Shown here: piece after piece, positions 16,945-25,497 of the stretch
Layout of the letters: each line of letters starts with the position of its first letter
Numbering within the stretch: the stretch's first letter is position 1
Assembly: GCF_000373625.1 (NCBI RefSeq)
Contig: NZ_KB891994.1
Coordinates: 372,001-436,000 of the forward strand
Source: Streptomyces sp. LaPpAH-108
GTDB taxonomy: Bacteria > Actinomycetota > Actinomycetes > Streptomycetales > Streptomycetaceae
Direction: 5' to 3'
DNA: 64,000 nucleotides
Translations under genes and position numbers: made by a program
The notes under the pieces: model-generated
Seen by the model: the letters and a program-made list of their open reading frames with translations, nothing else
Told to the model about the DNA's origin: nothing
Database searches by the model: none

Positions 16945-17312
16945 CCGTGATCATCCTCACCAACTGCCCTGCCGGGCTGCGCGGCTTCCTCACACGCTGG
17001 CTTCTGGAAATCTCGCCCGGAGTCTTCCTCGGCTCCCCATCAGCGCGCGTACGCGACATCCTATGGAATGAGGTCCGCACCTACTCCGGCCAAGGCCGCG
17101 CCCTGCTCGCCCACACGACCGACAACGAACAGGGCTTCACCTTCCGTACCCACGACCATGCCTGGCACCCGACCGACCACGAGGGCCTCACCCTCCTCCA
17201 CCGCCCCGCACCCCCCGCCCAGCGCCACACCGGAGGCACCCCTCCACCACCGAACCAAACCCCCGAGCAGGGGTGGAGCAAGGCGGCCAAGAGACGGAGG
17301 TTTGGCCGATAA
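16941..17312 (+). CDS. cas2: Type I-E CRISPR adaptation protein Cas2e
   Basis: A 123-residue Cas2e with the expected N-terminus MTVIILTNCPAGLRGFLTRW and the family's SARVRDILW stretch. It dimerises and holds two Cas1 dimers on the prespacer. The C-terminal 30 residues are Pro-rich and basic. GTG start, overlapping the cas1 stop. It is the last cas gene; the leader and array follow on the same strand. Confidence 0.94.
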   Translation: MTVIILTNCPAGLRGFLTRWLLEISPGVFLGSPSARVRDILWNEVRTYSGQGRALLAHTTDNEQGFTFRTHDHAWHPTDHEGLTLLHRPAPPAQRHTGGTPPPPNQTPEQGWSKAAKRRRFGR

Positions 17313-17404
17313 GTTCCTCTATTTCACGAATCAGCGATATGTCGCACCTTGGTAAAGTGGGTAAAATCCACCGTCCGTACGTCTGAACATGCAGCTCAGC
17401 GCCA
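17313..17404 (+). promoter_or_regulatory. CRISPR leader
   Basis: A 92-bp stretch between cas2e and the first repeat, visibly richer in A/T than its surroundings (TATTTCACGAATCAGCGATA, GGTAAAGTGGGTAAAATCC). TAAAAT at 17362-17367 could be the -10 element of the array promoter. The repeats next to it are the most uniform, which fits a leader-proximal insertion point. Confidence 0.75.
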
Positions 17405-18756
17405 GTGGTCCCCGCACATGCGGGGGTGGTCCCGGGCCGCTGGGGCAGTGGCGGAAGAAGGGATGGTGGTCCCCGCACATGCGGGGGTGGTCCCGGCACG
17501 TCGGCCGGGGCCGAAGCGGGGGGTTCGTGGTCCCCGCACATGCGGGGGTGGTCCCGCCAGCTGCTCCGCGAGCCGGTTCTCGCCGGAGTGGTCCCCGCAC
17601 ATGCGGGGGTGGTCCCATCCTCGCCGCCGCCGACAGCGCCCCCGGTAGGTGGTCCCCGCACATGCGGGGGTGGTCCCCGCCGGCCTTCTACGTCGCCACC
17701 TCGCGGATGGTGGTCCCCGCACATGCGGGGGTGGTCCGGCACGGCAGCGCGGACAGGTTCAGTGCTGGCAGTGGTCCCCGCACATGCGGGGGTGGTCCCT
17801 CCGTCGGAGACCTCGCCATGGACTGGGTGACGTGGTCCCCGCACATGCGGGGGTGGTCCCGTGCCACCCCCCGCCTGCACGGTGCCGCCCATGTGGTCCC
17901 CGCACATGCGGGGGTGGTCCCGTGCCACCCCCCGCCTGCACGGTGCCGCCCATGTGGTCCCCGCGCATGCGGGGGTGGTCCCTCGCCGCCAAGGACCTCC
18001 AATACGAAGGTCTGGTGGTCCCCGCGCATGCGGGGGTGGTCCCGCTCACGGCGGAAGTGTCCGCATGAGCCTTCCGTGGTCCCCGCGCATGCGGGGGTGG
18101 TCCCTTGTCCCGTCCCGGGAACGCGGGCGGGGTGAGGTGGTCCCCGCGCATGCGGGGGTGGTCCCACGACCTGTTCGGCATCCCGCCCAAGCCCGGCGTG
18201 GTCCCTGCGCATGCGGGGTTGGTCCGACGTCTCCGGCGGCCACAGCCAGTCCGTCAAGGTGGTCCCTGCGCATGCGGGGTTGGTCCCGCGGGCGTGCAGC
18301 TGGAGCAGTTCAAGCGGCGGTGGTCCCTGCGCATGCAGGGTTGGTCTCTCGTCCAGGGCCTTGCCGAGACCGAGTTCAACGTGGTCCCTGCGCATGCGGG
18401 GTTGGTCCCTTCTTTCGCAGGCCCACGGACAGGGCCGTCAGGTGGTCCCTGCGCATGCGGGGGTGGTCCCGGCGGCGCCACGCTCAACCCGCAGGTCCGC
18501 TGGTGGTCCCTGCCCATGCGGGGGTGGTCCCAGGGCGGGCAGGACTCGCGACACCGGCCCCCAGTGGTCCCTGCGCATGCGGGGGTGGTCCACGGTGCCG
18601 TCCGGGTCCAGGCCCCGGAAGGACGTGGTCCCTGCGCATGCGGGTGGTCCCGACGCCGTGGAGTAGCCGACTTCTGTGGCCACGTGGTCCCTGCGCATGC
18701 AGGGGTGGTCCCGCTGATGCGCATCCTGCGCAAGCCATATCGCTGTGGTCCCTGCG
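17405..18756 (+). CRISPR. Type I-E CRISPR array, 22 full repeats plus a truncated repeat
   Basis: Twenty-two 29-nt repeats (one is 27 nt) alternate with 32-nt spacers at a 61-bp period from 17405. A 12-nt truncated repeat at 18745-18756 ends the array. Each repeat begins GTGGTCC and ends GGTCC plus one base around a stem-loop CCCCGC-NCAT-GCGGGG. Repeats 1-9 (17405-17921) have loop ACAT and 10-13 (17954-18165) have GCAT. Repeats 14-17 (18198-18409) carry CCCTGC and GGTTGG; 18-22 (18442-18712) carry CCCTGC and GGGTGG. Repeat 21 lacks two G. Spacers 8 and 9 are identical. Orientation is leader to distal end on the plus strand. Confidence 0.98.
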
Positions 18757-19202
18757 TGTTCGGGACCAGCTCGGGTGGGATCGCGGCTCTCGACCTGCTC
18801 GCCCGGCACCCCGGCCGGCTGGCGCACGTGGTCGCGCACGAGCCGCCGTGCCTGTCGGTGCTGCTGGACGGCGCGGAGCGGCGGCGTGAGCTGGTCGCGG
18901 CGGTGGATGGTGGTGAACGGCCACGTCCTGAGGGTCCGATGGGTGTCTTTCTCGCACATGTGTTGCGCCCGTTCACGGCGTACGTGCCCGCCGCACCGGC
19001 CGAGCCGGGACGGCTGACGCTCGCCGTGGGGGCGGACTCGCGGGGTGAACTGTCGGGCCGGGCCGCCGAGTTCCTGGCCTCCCGGTTCGGCAGCCGGTTG
19101 CTGGAGTTCCCGGGCGGGCATCTGGGCACGCTGGAGCATCCGGTGGAGTTCGCGGACCGGCTGACCGAGGTGCTGCTCGGGGGACTAGCTTCGGGGGTAT
19201 GA
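18756..19202 (+). pseudogene. Truncated alpha/beta-hydrolase, C-terminal half only
   Basis: The frame from 18756 encodes about 148 residues that start inside the nucleophile elbow (VFGTSSGGIAALDLLARHPGR) and end with the catalytic-His region (FPGGHLGTLEHP). Family members have about 270-290 residues, so the first half, with the oxyanion-hole region, is gone. The break falls exactly at the truncated last CRISPR repeat. No ribosome site precedes it. Its stop overlaps the start of the next gene by 4 bp. Most likely it is a remnant of a gene cut by arrival or rearrangement of the CRISPR locus; a GTG start at 18756 producing a short protein is less likely. Confidence 0.75.
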
Positions 19203-20149
19203 GCAGCGATCCCGGTACGAGCCGCGATTCCGGTGCACGCGGCACCCCCTCGCTGGCCGAGGCACTGGCCGCCGGGCCGCTCGTGCTGGACGGTGGTCTC
19301 TCCAACCAGCTCGCGGCGGCCGGGCACGATCTGTCGGACGAGCTGTGGTCGGCGCGGCTGCTGGCCGAGCGGCCGGAGGCGGTGGCCGAGGCCCATCTCG
19401 CCTATTTCGCGGCGGGCGCCGACGTCGCGATCACCGCGAGCTACCAGGCCACCTTCGAGGGCTTCGGCAGCCGCGGGATCGGGCGGGCCACGGCCGCGCG
19501 GCTGATGGCGTCGAGCGTGGAGCTGGCGCGGGAGGCGGCCCGTGCGGCGGGGGTGGCGCGTCCGTTGTGGGTGGCGGCGTCGGCGGGGCCGTACGGGGCG
19601 ATGCTCGCGGACGGGTCCGAGTACCGGGGGCGGTACGGGCTGAGCGTGGCGGAGCTGGAACGCTTCCACCGGCCGCGCCTCGAGGTGCTGGCGGAGGCGG
19701 GCCCCGACGTGCTGGCCCTGGAGACCGTGCCCGACACCGACGAGGCGGTGGCGCTGCTGCGCGCGGTGCGTGGGCTCGGGGTGCCGGTGTGGCTGTCGTA
19801 CACCGTCGCCGGGCGGCACACGCGGGCCGGGCAGCCGCTGGAGGAGGCGTTCGGGCTCGCGGCCGACGTGGACGAGGTGATCGCGGTGGGCGTCAACTGC
19901 TGCGCCCCCGAGGACGCGCTGCACGCCGTCGGGACGGCCCACCGGGTGACGGGCAAGCCGGTCGTGGTCTACCCCAACAGCGGCGAGTCCTGGGACGCGG
20001 AGGCCCGCACGTGGGACGGGCGCGCGACCTTCGACACCGGTCTGGTGGACGCCTGGCGGGCTGCGGGGGCGCGGCTGATCGGGGGGTGCTGCCGGGTGGG
20101 TCCGGAGACGATCGGGGCGGTGGCGGGGCGGGTGGCGGAGGCCCGCTGA
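19199..20149 (+). CDS. mmuM: Homocysteine S-methyltransferase (MmuM-type)
   Basis: Transfers a methyl group from S-methylmethionine (or SAM) to homocysteine to make methionine. A 316-residue TIM barrel with LDGGLSNQL near the N-terminus and zinc-binding cysteines in VGVNCCAPED and IGGCCRVGP. SYQATFEGF and ALETVPD are typical. The ATG at 19199 overlaps the stop of the hydrolase remnant, so it may once have been its operon partner. The 3' end is duplicated several times downstream. Confidence 0.9.
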   Translation: MSSDPGTSRDSGARGTPSLAEALAAGPLVLDGGLSNQLAAAGHDLSDELWSARLLAERPEAVAEAHLAYFAAGADVAITASYQATFEGFGSRGIGRATAARLMASSVELAREAARAAGVARPLWVAASAGPYGAMLADGSEYRGRYGLSVAELERFHRPRLEVLAEAGPDVLALETVPDTDEAVALLRAVRGLGVPVWLSYTVAGRHTRAGQPLEEAFGLAADVDEVIAVGVNCCAPEDALHAVGTAHRVTGKPVVVYPNSGESWDAEARTWDGRATFDTGLVDAWRAAGARLIGGCCRVGPETIGAVAGRVAEAR

Positions 20150-20328
20150 GGGGGCGGTGTGTGGAGGATCGGGGCGGTGGCCCGGCGGGCGGCGGAATCC
20201 CGCTGAGCGGAGGGGCGGCGGGTGGCGGATCGGGGCCGTGGCCCGGCAGGAGACGGCGACCGGCAGTGGAGTCGGCGGGACCGGGCCCGGGGCGCCGGGT
20301 GGCGGAATCCCGCTGCGCAGGGGCGGCA
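20110..20328 (+). repeat. Decaying tandem duplications of the mmuM 3' end
   Basis: The last 57 bp including the mmuM stop region (from GATCGGGGCGGTGGC at 20110) recur at 20167 and 20228. A further fragment (GGTGGCGGAATCCCGCTG) lies near 20298. Copies diverge with distance from the gene. The rest of 20150-20573 has no convincing gene. Confidence 0.65.
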
Positions 20329-20573
20329 TCTGACGATACGGTCGGCGGGTCCAGGGCCGGTGGGCCGGGCCTCGTCGGTCGGTTCGGCCTGTGCCGGGCG
20401 GAGGGCGGTCGGGCCGAACGGCGGCCACGGGGCCGCGAGCCGGACGGCTGCCGCGTCCGCGCGTCCGCCCCGACCGGCGCCCCGGGTGCCGCGCGGCGAC
20501 TCCCACGCCGGGTGTCGATGCCGCGCGGCGATGGACGGCGACTGCCGCACCGGACGGCCGCGCCTCCGACCCC

Positions 20574-22148
20574 TCAGTGCCGTCGGCCCACCGACACCCG
20601 CCGCAACCGGCGTACCGCCGAGGACAGGTCGGCCCTGGGAATGCGGACGATGGACGTCGTGGGGGTGGGTTCCCGTAGGGGTGGGGCCGTGGCCCAGAGG
20701 GCGATCTCGGGGTCGTGGGGGCCGTGGGTGAGGCCGGGGCCGTCGCCGTCGTCGAAGACCCTTACGGGGTGGGTGGCGTCCCACGCGGGCCAGCCGGGGT
20801 CGCCGGTGGCGGCGAAGCGGACCCAGGCGGCGTGCATGGTGTCGGCCAGGTGCTGCGGGGCGCCGTGCCCGGCGAGCTTGACCGACTCCGGCACCTCGCC
20901 GGTGTCGAAGACGAAGCCCAGCTCCAGGGCGTGGCAGGCGCCGAGGCCGGGGCGGTGGGACTGCCAGGCGAACTCGTAGAGGTGCGCGGCGCCGGGGCGG
21001 GCGTCGGCGATGCGGTGCAGCGGCACGCGCACCATGTGGTCGGTGACCATCTGGCCGACGATCTCGGCGGCCCCCGCCTCCGGGTGCAGGGCGCGGTAGC
21101 CGCGCGGTACCTCGTAGCCGACCCGGCACCGGGCCATGGCCCCGGCCAGTGCGACGGCGCCGAGCCGGTCGACGCGTTCGACGAGCCCGCCGGGGACCAG
21201 CCACAGCCGGTACTCGTCCCGGGTCCAGCCCATCAGCAGTTCCACACCGGGTGCCGCCGTGCCGTCGACCAGCGCCTGGAGCGGGTCGGCGGGGACGAGG
21301 TCGCCGTCCGGGACGATGCCGAAAGCGGGCCCGCCGAGCACGGGGCTGCTCAGCCGCCCCACCTCGGCCTGGGCGCGCAGCAGCAGGTCGCGGTCGACGG
21401 CGGCGAAGGCGGCGGCCGTGGCCGGGACCTTCAGCCGGGCGGCCATACGGCGCACCATCCGCCGTACCTTGTCGCGCTCGGAGACCTCCGGCGCGCCGCT
21501 CTGCAGGACGGCCCGCCGCACCAGCCCCCGCGTCTCGGGGACGGTGAGCAGGACGCCGACGCTGATGGCACCGGCCGACTGACCGGCCAGGGTCACGTTC
21601 GCGGGGTCGCCGCCGAAGGCCGCGATGTTCTCGTGGACCCAGCGCAGGGCGGCGAGCTGGTCGCGCAGGCCGGGGTTGGCGGGCGCGTCCGGGAACAGGC
21701 CGTAGCCCTCGATGCCGAGCCGGTAGTTGACCGAGACGAGGACGACCCCGTCACGGGCGAAGGCTCCGCCGCCGTACACCGGCACGGCCGAGGATCCCCT
21801 GGTCAGCGCGCCGCCGTGCAGCCAGACCAGGACAGGGAGCCGGGCGCCGGGGCCGGGCTCGGGGGTCCAGACGTTGAGGTTGAGGCATGCGTCGCCGGGG
21901 ATCACCGGGTCGGAGAGGTAGCCGGAGAACGCCTCGGAGTACGGCACCTGCGGCGCGGTCGGGCCGTAGTCCCCGGCGTCGCGCACCCCGTCCCAGGGCT
22001 CGTGCGGCTCGGGCGGCAGGAACCGCCGGGTGCCGAAGGGCGGCGCGGCGTACGGGATGCCCCGGAACACGGCGACGTCCTGCTCGTACCGTCCGTGTAC
22101 GGCCCCCTGAAGCGTGCGGACCACCGGGTCCGTCCGGTCTGCGGTCAT
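20574..22148 (-). CDS. Type B carboxylesterase/lipase family protein
   Basis: A 524-residue alpha/beta-hydrolase of the carboxylesterase type B family. The nucleophile elbow GQSAGAIS, the oxyanion-hole LVWLHGGAL and the motif CLNLNVWTP are present. No signal peptide is visible, so it is probably cytoplasmic and hydrolyses small esters such as p-nitrobenzyl-type substrates. The ATG at 22148 (MTADRTDP) is chosen over upstream in-frame starts because the family motif FRGIPYA begins 31 residues in. Three 15-bp direct repeats lie about 65-110 bp upstream. Confidence 0.85.
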   Translation of the reverse strand: MTADRTDPVVRTLQGAVHGRYEQDVAVFRGIPYAAPPFGTRRFLPPEPHEPWDGVRDAGDYGPTAPQVPYSEAFSGYLSDPVIPGDACLNLNVWTPEPGPGARLPVLVWLHGGALTRGSSAVPVYGGGAFARDGVVLVSVNYRLGIEGYGLFPDAPANPGLRDQLAALRWVHENIAAFGGDPANVTLAGQSAGAISVGVLLTVPETRGLVRRAVLQSGAPEVSERDKVRRMVRRMAARLKVPATAAAFAAVDRDLLLRAQAEVGRLSSPVLGGPAFGIVPDGDLVPADPLQALVDGTAAPGVELLMGWTRDEYRLWLVPGGLVERVDRLGAVALAGAMARCRVGYEVPRGYRALHPEAGAAEIVGQMVTDHMVRVPLHRIADARPGAAHLYEFAWQSHRPGLGACHALELGFVFDTGEVPESVKLAGHGAPQHLADTMHAAWVRFAATGDPGWPAWDATHPVRVFDDGDGPGLTHGPHDPEIALWATAPPLREPTPTTSIVRIPRADLSSAVRRLRRVSVGRRH

Positions 22149-22213
22149 CGCCCACCAGCCCTTCGCCGCGCACATGTGTCGATCACACACAGAGCGTGTG
22201 GCGATCGCTCATG

Positions 22214-22258
22214 GCACCACATAGCAGAGCACCACATGTCAGAGCGCCGCACAGGGCT
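22214..22258 (-). repeat. Three 15-bp direct repeats upstream of the esterase gene
   Basis: GCACCACATAGCAGA, GCACCACATGTCAGA and GCGCCGCACAGGGCT follow each other without a gap. The position upstream of the esterase start suggests a regulator site, possibly for cooperative binding. Confidence 0.45.
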
Positions 22259-22269
22259 GGTGTATTCCC

Positions 22270-22287
22270 TTGCACGGACCCGTGCAA
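22270..22287. promoter_or_regulatory. 18-bp palindrome between the yihY-like gene and the esterase
   Basis: TTGCACGG-AC-CCGTGCAA is a perfect inverted repeat with a 2-bp centre. It lies downstream of the yihY-like gene and about 125 bp upstream of the esterase start. It may be an operator or a short transcription terminator. Confidence 0.4.
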
Positions 22288-22343
22288 CACCCCTCCGTAC
22301 GCCGGGACGGCCCGCGCAGGTCACACGGGGCCCGCGCCCCCGC

Positions 22344-23498
22344 TCACCGCTCCGGGTGCCCCCGGTCCGTGCCGCCCTTGGGCGCATGGTGGGTGTTCCT
22401 GGCGTGGGTGCGCAGCCGTCCGGTGATGTCCTCGGGCGGCAGGAAGCGGGACCAGCGTTCGGGGAACTCGGAGGGCATGTCGGGGTCGTCCGGGTCGCTC
22501 TCGCGGGCCGCGGCGGCCCGGGCCACGTACTCGGCGATCTGGACCTCGCGCTGGCGTTCGTTGGCCTCGCGGGCGGCGGCCGTGGCGGCGGCGGGCCAGA
22601 CCCGGTCGATGGCGGCGTTCACCGCCGCGCCCACGAGCACGGCGAACGCGGACACACCGATCCACAGCAGCACGGCGACGGCGGCGGCCAGGGAGCCGTA
22701 GATGGTGGCGCCCTCGATGGTGTGGGTGAGATACACCCGCAGCAGAAGGCTGCCCAGGACCCACATGGCGAGCGCGACCAGGGCGCCGGGCACGTCCTCG
22801 ATCCATGGGGAGCGGACCGGGACGGAGACGTGGTAGAGCGTGGTCAGGAAGACGATGGACAGGACGATGACCACGGGCCAGTAGAGCACCTTGACGACCG
22901 TCGCCGACCAGGGCAGCACCCCGACCACCGCGTCAGGACCGGCCACCATCAGCGGCAGCGCCACCGAGCCGATCAGCAGGGCCACGATGAACAGCAGGAA
23001 GGCCATGATGCGGGTCTTGACGATGCCCCGGACGCCGTCGAGCCCGTACATCACGGTGATGGTGTCGATGAAGACGTTCACCGCGCGGGAGCCGGACCAC
23101 AGGGCGAACAGGAAGCCGATGGAGATGACGTCGGGTCTGCCGCCCTTCATCACGTCGTCGAGGATCGGCTCGGCGATCTCCTTGACGCCCTTGTTCGACA
23201 GGACGGTGCGCGAGGCCTCCAGGAGGTTGGTCTCCAGGCTGTGGATGGTGTCGGCGCCGGTCCAGTCGTCGACGTAGCCGAGGAGGCCGATGAGGCTGAG
23301 CAGCAGGGGCGGCACGGACAGCAGCGTGAAGAAGGCCGCCTCGGCCGCGAGGCCCAGGATGCGGTACTCCATGCAGGAATTGACGGTGTCCGTCAGCAGC
23401 AGCCAGGCGGTCCTCCGCTTGGAGACGTTCCGGTAAAGAGCTCTGGCCCGGTGGAGGCGGCCCCGGAGCCGTTCGGGGGTTTCACTTGCTGACTGCAC
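22344..23498 (-). CDS. YihY/virulence factor BrkB family membrane protein
   Basis: A 384-residue integral membrane protein with about six transmembrane helices between residues 45 and 305 (for example AAFFTLLSVPPLLLSLIGLLGYV, IMAFLLFIVALLIGSVALPLMV, VVIVLSIVFLTTLYHVSV). The order matches the YihY/BrkB family, formerly misnamed ribonuclease BN. The C-terminal 80 residues are charged and cytoplasmic. GTG start. No transport substrate is established for the family. Confidence 0.88.
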   Translation of the reverse strand: MQSASETPERLRGRLHRARALYRNVSKRRTAWLLLTDTVNSCMEYRILGLAAEAAFFTLLSVPPLLLSLIGLLGYVDDWTGADTIHSLETNLLEASRTVLSNKGVKEIAEPILDDVMKGGRPDVISIGFLFALWSGSRAVNVFIDTITVMYGLDGVRGIVKTRIMAFLLFIVALLIGSVALPLMVAGPDAVVGVLPWSATVVKVLYWPVVIVLSIVFLTTLYHVSVPVRSPWIEDVPGALVALAMWVLGSLLLRVYLTHTIEGATIYGSLAAAVAVLLWIGVSAFAVLVGAAVNAAIDRVWPAAATAAAREANERQREVQIAEYVARAAAARESDPDDPDMPSEFPERWSRFLPPEDITGRLRTHARNTHHAPKGGTDRGHPER

Positions 23499-24007
23499 GT
23501 CCTAACGGTATCCGGCGCGGCGCGCGGCCCTCACCTCGCGGGGCGGAACGCCTGTGCCGCGAGGCCGATGAGCGCGCATGGGCCAGGGCGCGCACGACGG
23601 GTCCGCACGCGCCGGGTGGCGCCGGGCGGCGCCGGTGTCCGCGCGCCGGGCGGCCGTCCGCGGGGGCGCGGGGTCTCGGAGTCGCCGCGTCTCGGGGGCG
23701 CCTGGTCGCGTCTCCAGGGCCGTTCTCCGGGTCGCGGGGGTGGTGCTGCGCCGACACGGCACCACCCCCGCCCCTCGGGCCCCTTGGAGGGCGCGCGCAC
23801 CGCCCGAGGGCGGCGCAGGGCTCAAGTGTCGGTGCGCTTCGTGCCGTTCACCAGGGTTGCAGGGGGTTGCAACTTGTTGCCGAGAGTGCGCGGAGCGGTG
23901 TGCCCGGACCCCACTCGACGGCAGTATGGGGAACCGCTGTCCCGGAAGCCGCCGCCGGGTTGGCTCGACACATGTGTTGGACGCCTATCTTCCGGGAGGC
24001 GCAAGTG
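23499..24007. other. Divergent promoter region of yihY-like and GAF regulator genes
   Basis: A 509-bp region with no convincing gene. It holds a cluster of TTGCA motifs (GGTTGCAGGGGGTTGCAAC near 23855-23873, including the palindrome GTTGCAAC at 23866-23873) and ACACATGTGT at 23968-23977. These are candidate regulator sites for the GAF gene, but nothing shows which protein binds. Confidence 0.4.
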
Positions 24008-25339
24008 GTGGACCCGCCTATGAACATGGCGCGACTGGCCGCCGTGGACGCGGCACAGGCGGCGCGGGTGCTGAACGAGGTGCGCGAGGCCCGACTCGCC
24101 GGGAAGCGGGCGCGGATCGCGCCCCGGCCGGTGATCGAGCAGTCCTGGGCGCGGGTGCTGCGCAGCGGCGTGGACCCCGAACAGGCCCGTGGCGCGCGGT
24201 TGCTGTCCGCCGAGGAGGTGGGGCGCAGACGGCGGGAGTCGCCACTGCGGCACGTGCTGCCGGTGCTGCGCGAGGGTCTGCTGTCGTCGGTCGCGGACGT
24301 GGCCCGGCACATCATGGTCGTCGCCGACGCCGAGGGCCGCGTGCTGTGGCGCGAGGGTGCCCCGGCGGTGCTGCGCAAGGCCGACGTGCTCGGCTTCGAG
24401 GTGGGGGCCGACTGGCGCGAGGGCGCGGTCGGCACCAACGGCGTGGGCACCCCGGCGGTCGTACGGCGCCCGGTGCAGGTCTTCGCCGCCGAGCACTTCG
24501 TCCGCTCGCACGCCTCCTGGACCTGTTCGGGCGCCCCGATCACCGACCCCCGGGACGGCCGGCTGCTCGGTGTGGTGGACGTGAGCGGCCCGCTGGAGAC
24601 GATGCACCCGGCGACCCTCGCCTGGGTGGACTCGGTGGCCAAACTCGCCGAGGCCCGGCTGCGCGAGCTGCATCTGACCTCGCTGGAGCGGCTGCGCACG
24701 GTCGGGGCGCCGGTGCTGGCCCGGCTGGAGGGGCGGGCCCTGTTGGTGGACCGGGACGGCTGGACGGCGGCGGTGACCGGCATGCCGTACGTCCGCCGTC
24801 TCCCGCTGCCCAACTCCCTGTCGCCGGGCCGCCGCTGGCTGGCCGCGCTGGGTTCGTGCGCGGTGGAGCCGCTGGCCGGGGGCTGGTTGGTGCGGGCGGC
24901 GGACGAGACGGGGGCCGCGGTGCGGATGACGCTGGACCTGTCACGGGCCGACCGCCGCACGCTGACGGTGTCCGGGGCTGCCGGTCCCTGGTCGCGGGAA
25001 CTGAGCGCCCGGCACGCCGAGTTGCTGCTGCTTCTCGCCGAACACCGCGCGGGGCGCAGCGCGGCCGGTCTCGCGGAGGACCTGTTCGGCGACGCGTCCC
25101 GGACGGTGACGGTGCGGGCGGAGATGTCGCGCGTACGGCGTTATCTGGGCGCGCTGTTGCTGGACCGGCCCTACCGGTTCCGGGAGGACGCGGACGTGGA
25201 GGTGCTGCTGCCCGAGGAGCCGTCGGAGCTGCTGCCCCACTCGACCGCACCGGCGCTGGCGCGGCTGCGCACTCCGGCGCGGGCCTCGGCCGGGGCGTCC
25301 CCCGGCACCGAGTGCGAACACCCGGTCCGAACAGAGTAG
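24008..25339 (+). CDS. GAF domain-containing regulator (AcoR-like N-terminal region)
   Basis: A 443-residue protein that resembles the sensor part of sigma54 activators such as AcoR but lacks the AAA+ domain. Residues 35-220 carry the GAF-type region with the conserved motifs RPVIEQSWARVLRSGVDP, VGADWREGAVGTNGVGT and FVRSHASWTCSGAPITDP. The last 110 residues include a helical, probably DNA-binding segment (LAEDLFGDASRTVTVRAEMSRVRRYLG). This architecture is common in actinomycetes, where it often regulates alcohol or aldehyde oxidation genes. GTG at 24008 lies 8 nt after GGGAGG; GTG at 24005 is equally possible. Ligand unknown. Confidence 0.8.
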   Translation: MDPPMNMARLAAVDAAQAARVLNEVREARLAGKRARIAPRPVIEQSWARVLRSGVDPEQARGARLLSAEEVGRRRRESPLRHVLPVLREGLLSSVADVARHIMVVADAEGRVLWREGAPAVLRKADVLGFEVGADWREGAVGTNGVGTPAVVRRPVQVFAAEHFVRSHASWTCSGAPITDPRDGRLLGVVDVSGPLETMHPATLAWVDSVAKLAEARLRELHLTSLERLRTVGAPVLARLEGRALLVDRDGWTAAVTGMPYVRRLPLPNSLSPGRRWLAALGSCAVEPLAGGWLVRAADETGAAVRMTLDLSRADRRTLTVSGAAGPWSRELSARHAELLLLLAEHRAGRSAAGLAEDLFGDASRTVTVRAEMSRVRRYLGALLLDRPYRFREDADVEVLLPEEPSELLPHSTAPALARLRTPARASAGASPGTECEHPVRTE

Positions 25340-25497
25340 GGTGAACGCCCCCCGAACGCGGGCGTCTTCCCCAGTATTTGCGGGGTCCTCCCCCCGGAGC
25401 GCCGCTCGCTGCCGTAGCATCCCTGACGGGTCCGCCCAACGGCCTCGCGATCAACGCAACGATCGCCGGGCGCAGTTGGACCGCCTCGGGAGGAGAC

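Noticed and set aside
17389..19202. Long open frames on both strands across the CRISPR array, with proteins made of repeated PAHAGV or HPRMCGDH units
   Set aside because: They are translations of the 61-bp repeat-spacer period, not genes. Only the tail after 18756 resembles a protein family.
20715..23492. A 925-codon plus-strand open frame
   Set aside because: It is antisense to the esterase and YihY genes. No domain or ribosome site supports it.
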